A stretch of 64,000 nt of DNA from an uncultured Aquimarina sp. (GTDB lineage Bacteria > Bacteroidota > Bacteroidia > Flavobacteriales > Flavobacteriaceae). The position numbers and the translations under genes are program-made. This document shows, in pieces, positions 1-9,180 of this stretch (position 1 is its first letter; each line of letters starts with the position of its first letter). The notes under the pieces are model-generated. The model ran no database searches and was not told the DNA's origin. It saw nothing but the letters and a program-made list of their open reading frames with translations. The stretch lies in assembly GCA_947489195.1 (NCBI GenBank), contig CANLCT010000004.1:62001-126000 (forward strand). Direction: 5' to 3'.

Positions 1-803
1 CCTTCGATACCTGCTCCAGAACCATCAACAAAATTACTAATAGAACCTGTCAAAGCAAATTGATTAAACGTACCATTATTCCCTTCGGAAGAATTATCTA
101 TTACTGAAGTTATTGCAGTGTTATCTTCATCAACATTTCCTTGATTGTAACTAAATTGTAGTACTAACCCCATTTCATTTCCATTTAGTTGCTCCATCAT
201 ATCCCTCTGTATTTCAGTTTGAGTACGAGTCACATTCCAAAGGCGAGTTTCTTCCAAAGTTCCATCCAACGGGTAAGGGTCACTTCTAGTTTCATTATTA
301 GCTCCAATAAATAAAGGGTCATTATTTGGTGTTAAGCTCCCAGTACCAGTACTTGATGCCACTTCTTCCCCATCTACATAAATTGTAGCTTTTGTAGCCG
401 ATAAAGTTACGGCTATATGATACCAAGTATTTGCGGCTACACTAGGCCAAACGTATGTTGTCGCATTGGATGCAAAACCGGCATGATAAAATGTTAAACC
501 TCTTGAAAAAGCTGTATCTGTCAAAAGCATTAAACCGTAGGAAGCATTAAATTGAGATTTAGCAAACAAACACTGCCAATCATAACCATCGTCGTTTCTT
601 ACAACAAAATCAAAATTTACCCAAGTTTCAAACGTAAAACTATCGGTAAAATCTAAAGAAGGATCATTGGCTACTGTTATATAATCATAAGTATTATTAA
701 CTGGGCCATCAAAATTTAATGCCGTAGCTGGAGTTTGCGCAGTTAGGTATGCCCCCATTAACATAACCAATGTGGTTATCCAAAAATGTAGTCTTTTATT
801 CAT
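1..803 (-). CDS. Secreted LamG-domain protein, N-terminal part (cut by window edge)
   Basis: The reading frame is open from an ATG at 801-803 to the window edge, so about 267 N-terminal residues are visible and the C-terminus is missing. It begins with a signal peptide (MNKRLHFW, a hydrophobic stretch, then LTAQ). The rest reads as a concanavalin A-like LamG/pentraxin domain: a FDG..NTYDYITV start, FTFETWVNFD, NTWYHIAVTLS, IYVDGEEVASSTG and LDGTLEETRLWNVTRT are typical strands of that fold. LamG proteins of Bacteroidota are usually secreted, often by the T9SS, and bind carbohydrate or act as adhesins. The expected C-terminal sorting domain would lie outside the window. The fold is well supported; the ligand is unknown. 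Confidence 0.8.
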   Translation of the reverse strand, partial: MNKRLHFWITTLVMLMGAYLTAQTPATALNFDGPVNNTYDYITVANDPSLDFTDSFTFETWVNFDFVVRNDDGYDWQCLFAKSQFNASYGLMLLTDTAFSRGLTFYHAGFASNATTYVWPSVAANTWYHIAVTLSATKATIYVDGEEVASSTGTGSLTPNNDPLFIGANNETRSDPYPLDGTLEETRLWNVTRTQTEIQRDMMEQLNGNEMGLVLQFSYNQGNVDEDNTAITSVIDNSSEGNNGTFNQFALTGSISNFVDGSGAGIE

Positions 804-906
804 GGTAATTGTATTTTATATTGTTTTACAATTACTATACAGGTGAAAACAGAGTTCCCCTATTTTATTTTTGCCTTTTTTTAAGATTAATAAAAAAATA
901 CCTTAT

Positions 907-1125
907 TGATTATTATTTTTAATATCTACTAGCACGAATGAATAAAACACTTTATTTTTTTAATCATATATCGTGCTCAAGTAAAAATTATGACTCTAAA
1001 AATTGTATTAATTTTTGCTACTTTGTTTGGTACCTTAGCTATAATTTTAGGTGCTTTTGGAGCGCATGCTTAAAAAAATATTTACTACTGACCAAATGCA
1101 AAATTTTGAAACAGGAGTTATAGCA
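907..1125 (+). pseudogene. Broken partial duplicate of the DUF423 gene
   Basis: This stretch is a diverged copy of the upstream region and first 40 or so codons of the intact DUF423 gene at 6806. Shared landmarks are GAT-TATT...CTA-TTAGCA-GAATGAA, TTTAATCATATAT, AAATTATGAC, the AILGAFGAHA coding segment and TTTGAAACAGGA. The copy starts at ATG 990 and reads MTLKIVLIFATLFGT, continues to AFGAHA and then hits TAA. The stop is caused by loss of one T relative to the intact gene (GCTTAAAA against GCTTTAAAA). Similarity ends soon after GAAACAGGAGTTA, so most of the gene is absent. The short ORF that can be read here in another frame is not real. Confidence 0.8.
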
Positions 1126-1184
1126 GTTCCTTAATGATTTTACTGGAATAGTGAAATGATGGATTTTGGAATTATACAAGATAG

Positions 1185-1220
1185 AAAAACTAAACATAGC
1201 CTTCGCTACGTTTAGTTTTT
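1185..1220. terminator. Bidirectional intrinsic terminator hairpin
   Basis: AAAAACTAAACATAGC, loop CTTC, GCTACGTTTAGTTTTT. The 16-base arms pair with one mismatch, and both strands end in a run of five T. On the minus strand it lies about 140 bases beyond the stop of the FAD oxidoreductase gene and probably ends that operon. Confidence 0.65.
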
Positions 1221-1359
1221 ATGTTGAAATAGAATTTCGAAAAACGCTTTTTAATACAGCTTATTAACATGGTTATGTTATGCCTTAGTTAACTTTAATT
1301 AGTTATTTCACTTTCGAAAAGAATTAACAAAAATCACATAAAAGCCATATGAATTAGGA

Positions 1360-3612
1360 TTATAACTTCATTCCATTAAAAATCGCTGTTTCGGATGGTA
1401 ATCCGATCTTATTTCTTAACACCTGTCCTGCTTGAAGGCCTGCAATAATAGCCCCTTCATAATAACCTACATTTACACCAAAGTTGATCCAATCTCCAGT
1501 TAGAATAAGGTTATCAAAACCAGATTCATCAGCTCTAAGTCTGTATTTATTTGAACCAGGGAGTGATAATGTATACCTGTCAGTCGGATTTACATTAGCT
1601 CTAAAAAACTGTGTTTTAAGCCTAGCATAATCTGTTTTTGCACTTTTTGAAAAATCGTGAATAACATCAAACTTCATTCCTTCGGGATATTCTAATGTTG
1701 TAGCATTGGGAAAAAACCAGCCCATTTTATCTCTTAGCCATTGCTCTGAAACACGCATAATGCGTTCCATTTGATCATGCGGATACCTGTAATCTGAAAA
1801 AGGAGGTATCACTTCTGGGTCTAGAAATGATCCCGTATAATACATTAATAAACCAGGTTCGTTCTCCTGCCAATCTTCATAAGGCAATACCTGAGACATA
1901 TCAATAAATGAGTATTGCGGATCTGCATAAGTAACTAAATTAGGCAATGATCCCTCTGGAAACCCCCAATCAGTTAAATTCATTCCTAACTTTTTTAGTG
2001 TCGGTTTAATCCATAATTGCATAGACATGGTAGGAATACTTTTTACATGATTATACATATTTTTCCATGCCATATTATTATCAATAATTTCCTTACAAAT
2101 TCCTTCATTACCACCTAAAACATCAATTGGTATTCCTAAAACCACATAATCAAAATCTTTCCCCTTTTCCAAGGATATTTGTCCTACATTATTCCAACCA
2201 CACCAAGCTTCTTCTAAATCATACTCGCCTTCCTTGAGTGCTTTTGCCTGTTGATTATCTATTTGATCATAAAGGGGTTCTCCTGGCCATACATCTAAAC
2301 CTTTAAAAGTGTAGGTAGGGTTATATGTTCCATTTTTTAATGTGACCTGTTCTGCCATAGATACCTTTTCGATTGTACCAGAATCTGAATAGTGTACTTG
2401 CGCTACTTTATGAAAAAACTTAAATTTCACTCCCCTATTTTTAAGTACCAAATAAATTGGAGTAATCATAGTATCGGCTGTTCCTGCTTTAAATTTCCAA
2501 ACAAAAGAACCTTTATAGCTTGCCGAAAGTGTAAGGAAATGAAGCCCTACTCCCGCTGCTAAACTCCCTTGCTGATTAGCTCCTGTTATATTATGAAAAG
2601 TCCCTGTATACAAAAATCGAACCATAGCAGAACTCAATAATCGTTCACTCGCACCATGTTTTTTTAACCATTCTCTATAATCTAAGTGATTAATCGAATC
2701 ATAATCTAGTTTATGAGTTTCTAAATTATAAACATCTTCTAGGGTTCCCTTCATATTAATCATTCCGAATTCAACAAATACGGATAACCAATAAAAATAT
2801 TCGTTATGTTCTTCTACGGAATCTATAAGATTGCTTGTCCATTTAGAAAGTAAGTTGAGCAACTTTTTAATCATAGTATGGTGACTTTTACGATGTGAAT
2901 GATCATCACTATCCATCCTACTCATATGTTGAATTAATTCGACTACATAATTCAATAACTTTTCCCCTTCATGTTTAAAAAATTGACCTTTTATAAAACC
3001 TTCAAACTTCGATTTAAAATCTCCCCAAAATGAATGATGGTCAGATAATTTAATTTCTTTTGCCGATTCCGAAGTCATTTTCATGAAACTATCTTTATTT
3101 GGATCTACTCCAAACAGGACTTCAATGATAAGACCAACTACTTTTTTAATAACAGCCGAAAAAGGTAACGGTCCTCCTTGCCCTGGTATGTAATCATTTG
3201 AAGGGAAAATAATATTTTTTTTAATCCATTGATTTGTCTTAGGATCAAAGTGAGTCAATAATGTAGTATCCTCACGATCAAAGCCATCCTCCCAGGATTT
3301 AAATGGACTATTAGGCATTAAATTATGCTTTTCACATTCTTTATAAGAATCCTGTATCAAACGAAAAGCATTTTCATACCATCCTTGAGCAATATGTATT
3401 CCGTGCTCCTGAATTCTTTCATTTGGACCTCTACCTGTAGCCGTTTTACCTCCTAACCTCCATCCCATTTGATAAATGGTGATCTCATAATGATCTTGCC
3501 AATTTTCATAAGAACTAAGTTCATAAGCTGCTGTTAATGATGACATGCCGCTACCTAATATAACTACCTTCTTTTTATTATTAGTTTGCATCGATTTATT
3601 AAGTTTATACAA
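1360..3612 (-). CDS. FAD-dependent oxidoreductase, phytoene desaturase/amine oxidase type
   Basis: A 750-residue flavoprotein. Near the N-terminus is a dinucleotide-binding Rossmann motif (VVILGSGMSSLTAAYEL, GxGxxS) followed by YQMGWRLGGKTATGR, the second FAD-binding element of the amine oxidase/phytoene desaturase group. EHGIHIAQGWYENAFRLI matches the segment that covers the flavin in those enzymes. The C-terminus has the closing FAD motif (LILTGDWINFGVNVGYYEGAIIAGLQAG region). It is about 200 residues longer than carotenoid desaturases, with an extra helical region around residues 150-300. There is no signal peptide. Its start overlaps the stop of the upstream gene by 8 bases, so the two are probably co-translated; an in-frame Met at residue 8 is an alternative start. 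The substrate is unknown, and no carotenoid genes lie nearby. Confidence 0.75.
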   Translation of the reverse strand: MYKLNKSMQTNNKKKVVILGSGMSSLTAAYELSSYENWQDHYEITIYQMGWRLGGKTATGRGPNERIQEHGIHIAQGWYENAFRLIQDSYKECEKHNLMPNSPFKSWEDGFDREDTTLLTHFDPKTNQWIKKNIIFPSNDYIPGQGGPLPFSAVIKKVVGLIIEVLFGVDPNKDSFMKMTSESAKEIKLSDHHSFWGDFKSKFEGFIKGQFFKHEGEKLLNYVVELIQHMSRMDSDDHSHRKSHHTMIKKLLNLLSKWTSNLIDSVEEHNEYFYWLSVFVEFGMINMKGTLEDVYNLETHKLDYDSINHLDYREWLKKHGASERLLSSAMVRFLYTGTFHNITGANQQGSLAAGVGLHFLTLSASYKGSFVWKFKAGTADTMITPIYLVLKNRGVKFKFFHKVAQVHYSDSGTIEKVSMAEQVTLKNGTYNPTYTFKGLDVWPGEPLYDQIDNQQAKALKEGEYDLEEAWCGWNNVGQISLEKGKDFDYVVLGIPIDVLGGNEGICKEIIDNNMAWKNMYNHVKSIPTMSMQLWIKPTLKKLGMNLTDWGFPEGSLPNLVTYADPQYSFIDMSQVLPYEDWQENEPGLLMYYTGSFLDPEVIPPFSDYRYPHDQMERIMRVSEQWLRDKMGWFFPNATTLEYPEGMKFDVIHDFSKSAKTDYARLKTQFFRANVNPTDRYTLSLPGSNKYRLRADESGFDNLILTGDWINFGVNVGYYEGAIIAGLQAGQVLRNKIGLPSETAIFNGMKL

Positions 3613-4465
3613 TATTAATTATTGTAGTTGTTAGTTTTTTACTAAAGTGATTATCATTGAATTCATGTAAACTTATGGGATATATCGGCTTATTATTAGT
3701 AATGAATTTCAATACCATTGGAGAATTGTTCCATTTTGAAGCCTTTGTATATAATTCATTTAAATGAGGTAGAATAAAAACCTTATCAAAAACATCCTCA
3801 ATCACCCCCATCAAATTATGTGCATTATGCATAACATATTTAATATCTTGTTTTGATAAAGGATAGTTACTTGGATAAAAAGCTTCTATATCTGTTATGA
3901 TAGAAACAGCACAGCCACGCGGATTAGCGAATAGTTTCCCTAATATACCAAAACTAACTCCTTCAACCATTGATTGTGCATAAAGCAAGCGATAAAATAC
4001 GATATTCATTAAGTATTGCTCATATATATTTTCATGAAAAGCTAATGAGTCTGCTTCCATATATCCTGAAATTATACTGGAATTATGAGCCCGATACCAA
4101 GAACGCTCATTGGGTTTATCCATATAAGCGAGCCAAAAAATAACTGGAACGGGTAAATCTAAAAAAGTTTGCCCCGATTCTTTAATAAGTTGCGCTAATG
4201 TTCCTAGGTAAAGAAAATGACTATTAACGGCTCTCCACCAAGGACTACCAGAATAATGATCATTCAAAGCATTTAGTGTTCCTCTTTTTATTTCCCAGTC
4301 AATAAATGCCAATTCTGAATTACCTAAGCCTTTTTTCCCTTTAATAAAATGATCTCCATATTTTTTATAAAATTCATATCGCAAATGATACCTACCTTGC
4401 GGATCATTTGAAACACGATTTACAATACTTTGCGCTTTTTCTTTAAGTTTTTTAAGTTTACACAT
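3605..4465 (-). CDS. Unknown protein paired with the FAD oxidoreductase
   Basis: A 286-residue protein that I do not recognise. It has no signal peptide and no clear membrane segment. The N-terminal 20 residues are rich in Lys. The middle holds many aromatic residues (for example SPWWRAVNSHFLYLG, SWYRAHN and YEQYLMNIVFYRLLYAQ) and looks largely helical. It is the first gene of a two-gene operon and overlaps the FAD oxidoreductase start by 8 bases. This coupling suggests it is a partner subunit, a substrate carrier or a second enzyme of the same pathway, but that is inference. The divergent histidine kinase starts only 71 bases away, so the two share a promoter region. Confidence 0.7.
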   Translation of the reverse strand: MCKLKKLKEKAQSIVNRVSNDPQGRYHLRYEFYKKYGDHFIKGKKGLGNSELAFIDWEIKRGTLNALNDHYSGSPWWRAVNSHFLYLGTLAQLIKESGQTFLDLPVPVIFWLAYMDKPNERSWYRAHNSSIISGYMEADSLAFHENIYEQYLMNIVFYRLLYAQSMVEGVSFGILGKLFANPRGCAVSIITDIEAFYPSNYPLSKQDIKYVMHNAHNLMGVIEDVFDKVFILPHLNELYTKASKWNNSPMVLKFITNNKPIYPISLHEFNDNHFSKKLTTTIINIV

Positions 4466-4536
4466 ATATATTTTAAATTTACATGTTAATCACCTATTTT
4501 ACAATAATTTACTATTCAAAATATTAAACAATAAGA

Positions 4537-6552
4537 ATGACAAACTATTTTAAATACTATGTAGAGTTCTTACTGATTATACTATTTTCGCCTTTAAATT
4601 CATTCAGTCAATCTGAAATTCTTCTGAATAATTCGATAGAATTACATGACATCGGAAAGCAAACTTATTATTTAGAAGATGCTTCTCTTAAACTTTCCAT
4701 TAATGAAATTATACATCCAAGTCTAGACATTAAATTCAAGGCCTACCCAGAAGAAACTCTAAATTTTTCTAGTACTGCATCTGCCTATTGGATAAAATTC
4801 AGAATTACTAAAACAATACCTGGAAATTTTTATTTAAATGTAGGTTCGGCTTATATTGATGTTATATCTCTTTATGAATTAGATAAAGAAAACAACCTTA
4901 TTTCTGCTCGTCATACAGGTGATGACCTCCCTTTTAATACTAGAGAAATTGCTGTGGGAAATTATCTTTTTGCTCTTAATTTTGAAGTAGGCACAACTCG
5001 AACTTTTTATTTAAAAGTAAAAAGCGACCAACCTTTATTTTTTCCACTTCGAATAGGAACACTCTCTCAATTTGTGGCCTATGAGCATGATTTAGATTTT
5101 CTTCAGGGAATCTATTTTGGTTTTATGTTGCTCATTTTTCTTTATAATCTTTTTTTATACTTTTCTACTAAAGAAAAAATTTACCTCTATTACATTGCTT
5201 ATTTATTTAGTATGACCTGGTTTATGGCCTCGGTATTTGGTTATTTCTTTGAATATTTTTGGCCTAACAGACCTTTTATTAATCAAATAGTAGTAATCAG
5301 TTCAGGTTTAACTATGATTACGGCTACTTTATTTACCCAAAAATTTTTAAATACAAAGCAGTCTAGTTTACGAATGCATAAAGGATCAATAGTTTTTCTT
5401 ATTGTCGGTTTTTTAGTTTGTACGCTGGTGTTATTAGGATACAAAATAGAAGGACTTAAATTGGCTCAAGGGGGGTTACTTATTATGGCCATATACTTTC
5501 TCATCCTTGGTATTCGATTTAAACTAAAAGGCTATCGCCCTGCTAAATATTACTTGTTTGCTTGGGGAGCCCTTATTATTGGTATTTGTTTTGCTATACT
5601 AGAATCATTAAACCTAACTTTTGTAATGCCATACTTAAATGCCATGCAAATAGGTTCTGCCATGGAGGTATTACTACTCTCCTTTGCACTTGGGGATCGG
5701 ATTAATATGTACAAAAAAGAAAAAGAAAAAGCGCAATCCGATGCTTTATTAGTTGCCAAAGAAAATGAAAACTTAATTAAAGAACAAAATGTAATTCTTG
5801 AGAAAAAAGTCCAAGAAAGAACCACCGAGGTAGCCATACAAAATCAAGAGCTAATAAATTTAAATAAAGAAAAGGACATGCTTGTAAATATTGTAGCTCA
5901 TGATCTTAGAACTCCTTTAAGTCAAATAAAAGGTTTAATACAATTGCTTGACATACCAACCATGAAGTTAACTGATGATCAAGAAACATTTTTAACTGAA
6001 ATTGACAATTCTGCTGATCGGTTAACTGAAATGATTAGTCGTATTTTGAACATACATGCTTTGGAAACAAAACAAATTAAGTTAATCAACCAAATTATTA
6101 ATTTGAATGAAGTAGTTGCATATGTAGTACAATGTTTTCATGTCACTGCTACAACAAAAAACATTAAAATTATAATTGAAGCAGAAAGAGATAATCATTT
6201 TATTGAAGTTGATAAAAACTATTTAATACAAATTTTAGAGAACCTACTTTCAAATGCAATTAAGTTTTCTGAAAAAGGAAGTAAGGTTATATTAACTATA
6301 AAATCCAATAACAAAAAAACTTTTGTCGTAGTTCAAGACTATGGTCCTGGTATTAGTAAAAAAGATCAAAAGAAACTATTTGGAAGATTTCAAAAATTAA
6401 GTGCAAAGCCTACAGCTGGTGAATCATCCATAGGATTAGGTTTATCAATTGTTAAAAAATATATTGAAGCTATGAATGGTCAAATTCACTGCGAAAGTCA
6501 ATTAGGTATTGGAAGTAAATTTGTTATTACTTTTGATACTAAACACTTATAG
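4537..6552 (+). CDS. 7TM-DISM sensor histidine kinase
   Basis: A 671-residue membrane sensor kinase. A signal peptide ends near residue 25 (NSFSQ). Residues 35-175 fit the extracellular 7TMR-DISMED2 domain, often a carbohydrate-binding-like fold. Residues about 190-385 hold seven membrane helices of the 7TMR-DISM type. A coiled coil (390-445) leads to HisKA with phospho-acceptor His455 in VAHDLRTPL. The ATPase domain shows the N-box (ENLLSNAIKFS, Asn573), G1 (DYGPG, 601-605) and G2 (GLGLS, 633-637). There is no receiver domain, so it needs a separate response regulator, and none is encoded nearby. It is divergent from the FAD oxidoreductase pair and could control it, but nothing in the sequence proves this. 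Confidence 0.92.
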   Translation: MTNYFKYYVEFLLIILFSPLNSFSQSEILLNNSIELHDIGKQTYYLEDASLKLSINEIIHPSLDIKFKAYPEETLNFSSTASAYWIKFRITKTIPGNFYLNVGSAYIDVISLYELDKENNLISARHTGDDLPFNTREIAVGNYLFALNFEVGTTRTFYLKVKSDQPLFFPLRIGTLSQFVAYEHDLDFLQGIYFGFMLLIFLYNLFLYFSTKEKIYLYYIAYLFSMTWFMASVFGYFFEYFWPNRPFINQIVVISSGLTMITATLFTQKFLNTKQSSLRMHKGSIVFLIVGFLVCTLVLLGYKIEGLKLAQGGLLIMAIYFLILGIRFKLKGYRPAKYYLFAWGALIIGICFAILESLNLTFVMPYLNAMQIGSAMEVLLLSFALGDRINMYKKEKEKAQSDALLVAKENENLIKEQNVILEKKVQERTTEVAIQNQELINLNKEKDMLVNIVAHDLRTPLSQIKGLIQLLDIPTMKLTDDQETFLTEIDNSADRLTEMISRILNIHALETKQIKLINQIINLNEVVAYVVQCFHVTATTKNIKIIIEAERDNHFIEVDKNYLIQILENLLSNAIKFSEKGSKVILTIKSNNKKTFVVVQDYGPGISKKDQKKLFGRFQKLSAKPTAGESSIGLGLSIVKKYIEAMNGQIHCESQLGIGSKFVITFDTKHL

Positions 6553-6740
6553 CAAAAAATTTCAATAAAAAATTACTTTTTCAGCTTGAACAGTTTCCAA
6601 TAATAGATGAAGGGTATTTTACTGTTGAATCATCTGAAATAGAACAAGAAAAAGGCAAAAAAGGTCGTGGAGCTGTTCGAAAACAAAATATGATGATTAT
6701 GATTAAAAACGGATGTTCCGATTATTTCAACCTCTATTAG
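6552..6740 (+). pseudogene. Remnant of an IS1595-like transposase
   Basis: Right after the kinase stop, one frame without a usable start reads QLEQFPIIDEGYFTVES, then SEIEQEKGKKGRGAVRKQ and NMMIMI before a TAG at 6738. The pattern (D)EGYFTVES...K.GRGA..KQ...M resembles the central DDE region of IS1595/ISXO2-family transposases as I remember them. Only about 60 codons remain and both ends are missing, so it is a dead fragment. It abuts the upstream segment that is duplicated at 907-990. The family assignment is tentative. Confidence 0.4.
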
Positions 6741-6805
6741 CATGAATGAACAAAATTCTTTTTTTTTAATCATATATTGTGCACTGATAAAAACTCTTAA
6801 AAATT

Positions 6806-7195
6806 ATGACCCCACAAATTGTATTACTCTCTGCTACTTTATTTGGTGCATTAGCTATAATTTTGGGTGCTTTTGGGGCGCATGCTTTAAAAAAAACATT
6901 TACTACTGATCAAATGCTAAGTTTTGAAACAGGAATTAAATACCAAATGTATCATGCCATTCTACTACTCATAATTGGATTTAAACTAAAGTTTGAAAAT
7001 AGCTTAGAGCAAAGTTTAGCTTGGTGTTTTGTTATTGGTATTATTTTATTTTCATTTAGTATTTATGGCTTATGCATTTCTTCCGCTAAAGGATCAAAAA
7101 TTAGAATTTTGGGACCAATTACTCCTTTGGGAGGTTTGTGTTTACTAGGTGGTTGGGTGCTATTATTTGTTAGATTCTTATCTCCTACTCTTTAA
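6806..7195 (+). CDS. DUF423 small membrane protein
   Basis: A 129-residue protein of the DUF423 (YgdD-like) family, with about four membrane helices and very few charged residues. The family hallmark LGAFGAHALK is at residues 21-30, followed by FETGIKYQMYHAILLL and the C-terminal ITPLGGLCLLGGWVLL. The length is normal for the family. Its function is not established. The gene stands alone, 253 bases after the kinase. Its 5' part and upstream region exist a second time, broken, at 907-1125. Confidence 0.9.
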   Translation: MTPQIVLLSATLFGALAIILGAFGAHALKKTFTTDQMLSFETGIKYQMYHAILLLIIGFKLKFENSLEQSLAWCFVIGIILFSFSIYGLCISSAKGSKIRILGPITPLGGLCLLGGWVLLFVRFLSPTL

Positions 7196-7350
7196 TTAAC
7201 TACCAAATAAATATGATATAATGAATCGAAATCTTCCTTTTTCCTTTTCTTTATAATTTAATTATTACATATAAATTTTTATATAATAATTTTAGCCATT
7301 TTTCCTAATTTAAAAGGTTTCAACACCTTCCTTCATTTTAAATTATAATC

Positions 7351-8700
7351 CTAAATAACACCTTGTGCAAGCATTGCGTCGGCAACTTTAACAAACCCAG
7401 CTATATTTGCTCCTTTTACATAATTTATATAGCCATCTTTTTCAATTCCATATTTTAAACAAGCAGTATGTATATCTGACATGATTTGCTTTAATTTTTC
7501 ATCTACTTCATTACGAGACCAATTAAAACGTAATGAATTCTGTGTCATTTCTAATCCCGATGTTGCTACACCACCTGCATTAGACGCTTTGCCTGGAGCA
7601 AACAAAATTTTAGCTTCGCGAAATGCTGTTATGGCCTCTGGTGTACTCGGCATATTTGCTCCTTCGCAAACACAAATACAACCGTTTTTAATTAGTTTTT
7701 TTGCATCATCTCCTGTTAGTTCATTTTGAGTAGCACAAGGTAATGCGATATCACAAATTTCATTCCAGGGAGTTTTATTCTTATAAAATTTAGCCGTTGG
7801 ATATTTAGTTACATAAGCATCAATTCTACCTCGTTCTACATTTTTTAGCTGCATCACATAAGCTAATTTGTCTTTAGTAATACCCTCTCTATCATAAATA
7901 TATCCTGAAGAATCTGATAAAGTAATCACCTTTGCCCCTAACTGTATTGCTTTTTCGGCTGCAAACTGAGCTACATTTCCTGAACCCGATAAAGCAACAA
8001 GCTTTTGATCAAAAGATTTATTTTGTGTGGCTAACATACTAACAGCAAAATATATAGTACCATACCCGGTTGCTTCGGGTCTAATTAAAGAACCTCCCCA
8101 ACTAAGTCCTTTACCCGTTAGTACCCCAGTAAATTCATTTTTAATTTTGCGATACATACCAAATAAATAGCCTATTTCTCTACTTCCAACACCAATATCG
8201 CCTGCTGGCACATCTGTATTGGGTCCAATATATCTAAAAAATTCGGTCATAAAGCTATGACAAAAACGCATTATTTCACCATCGGACTTCCCTTTAGGAT
8301 CAAAATCGGCTCCTCCCTTACCACCACCCATTGGTAGTGTGGTTAAGCTATTTTTAAACACCTGTTCAAAGGCTAAAAATTTAAGAATGCTCATAGTTAC
8401 CGAAGGATGAAATCTCAAACCTCCTTTATAAGGTCCAATTGCCGAATTCATTTGTATACGATATCCTCTATTAACCCTTATTTCTCCTTGATCATCAACC
8501 CATGGTACTCGAAATGTAATGGCTCTTTCTGGCTCCACCATTCGTAATAACAAATTTTTCCCGTCGTATATTTTTTGAGAAGCAATATAAGGTATTACCG
8601 TTTCTGCAACTTCTTGTACGGCTTGTAAAAACTCGGGTTCATGAACGTTTCGTTGCCGTACTTCGTCCATAAATGATTTTATTTTCTTTTCCATTTTCAT
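7351..8700 (-). CDS. gdhA: Glutamate dehydrogenase, NADP-type
   Basis: A 449-residue hexameric-type glutamate dehydrogenase that forms glutamate from 2-oxoglutarate and ammonium in the cytoplasm. The catalytic lysine is in PMGGGKGGADFDPKGK (Lys128). The GPYKGGLRFHPSV segment and the later GSGNVAQFAAEKA Rossmann motif (dinucleotide binding) are intact. The length and the SDGEIMRFCHSFMTE segment fit the NADP-specific small form. A second Met at residue 3 could be the start instead. It is monocistronic. It would assimilate ammonium, including that released by the nitrogen operon at 31.5-42.2 kb, although the two are not linked in an operon. Confidence 0.95.
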   Translation of the reverse strand: MKMEKKIKSFMDEVRQRNVHEPEFLQAVQEVAETVIPYIASQKIYDGKNLLLRMVEPERAITFRVPWVDDQGEIRVNRGYRIQMNSAIGPYKGGLRFHPSVTMSILKFLAFEQVFKNSLTTLPMGGGKGGADFDPKGKSDGEIMRFCHSFMTEFFRYIGPNTDVPAGDIGVGSREIGYLFGMYRKIKNEFTGVLTGKGLSWGGSLIRPEATGYGTIYFAVSMLATQNKSFDQKLVALSGSGNVAQFAAEKAIQLGAKVITLSDSSGYIYDREGITKDKLAYVMQLKNVERGRIDAYVTKYPTAKFYKNKTPWNEICDIALPCATQNELTGDDAKKLIKNGCICVCEGANMPSTPEAITAFREAKILFAPGKASNAGGVATSGLEMTQNSLRFNWSRNEVDEKLKQIMSDIHTACLKYGIEKDGYINYVKGANIAGFVKVADAMLAQGVI

Positions 8701-8743
8701 TTGATTGGTAAGCTTTAATACTAAGTGCTATATGTTATATAAA

Positions 8744-8924
8744 TTAACGTGAGTTCAAGATTAGAAAAAGATGTCTATGGTAGTTAAATTCAGTAAGAAT
8801 TTTATATTGAGAATCGTCTTTTTCGTATCAAAATTGCTCTTCTTGATACAATTTTCTATCAAAAATCACTCGAATTAACAGTTTTGGCAGTTGACTAAAA
8901 TGATGTCGAACTCACATGTTAAAT
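8744..8924. repeat. Possible MITE-like element with terminal inverted repeats
   Basis: AAATTAACGTGAGTTC at the left is matched by GAACTCACATGTTAAATT at the right as an imperfect inverted repeat, enclosing about 150 bases. An internal inverted repeat GTATCAA/TTGATAC lies near 8826-8850. This layout is that of a miniature inverted-repeat element. No second copy is in the window and no target duplication was established. Confidence 0.35.
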
Positions 8925-9145
8925 TAAGATATTAATTTACTGATTAATAAATTATTACAACATTTAAAACTATCAATTATAAGTTAAAATGAGTTAATCA
9001 ATTACTATTATTACCTTACTTAAAAGATCTTGAATTTAATGTTGCCGAAACTTCATTAGAAAGAACATTCACTAAAAGGCTGGGAAGAAAAAAATGTAAA
9101 CAGATAGATCAGAGATACTCTGCAAACTCAGGTAATTAGTATATT

Positions 9146-9180
9146 TGATACAGCCATAAGAATAAATTATGGCTGTATCA
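9146..9180. repeat. Perfect 13-bp inverted repeat
   Basis: TGATACAGCCATA and TATGGCTGTATCA pair perfectly around a 9-base loop. It lies 109 bases beyond the stop of the cytochrome c peroxidase gene. Neither strand has a real T-run after the stem, so it may be a processing or stability hairpin rather than a classic terminator. Confidence 0.5.

Larger units (their letters stand above)
804..1359. other. Gene-free interval with pseudogene copy and hairpin
   Basis: Between the LamG gene start and the end of the FAD oxidoreductase gene there is no intact gene. It holds the upstream region of the LamG gene, the DUF423 duplicate (907-1125) and one hairpin (1185-1220). The rest is AT-rich and I see nothing else in it. 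Confidence 0.6.

Noticed and set aside
938-1123. A 61-codon ORF over the region after the LamG gene
   Set aside because: It is in a frame different from the DUF423 coding frame and simply crosses the broken duplicate; no protein features.
8990-9138. Open stretch reading LPYLKDLEFNVAETSLE as a small gene
   Set aside because: It has no start codon, and I recognise no family; at most it is a gene relic.
9146-9180. Perfect hairpin read as the terminator of the cytochrome c peroxidase gene
   Set aside because: On the minus strand the stem is followed by AAATATA rather than a T-run, so it is listed only as an inverted repeat.
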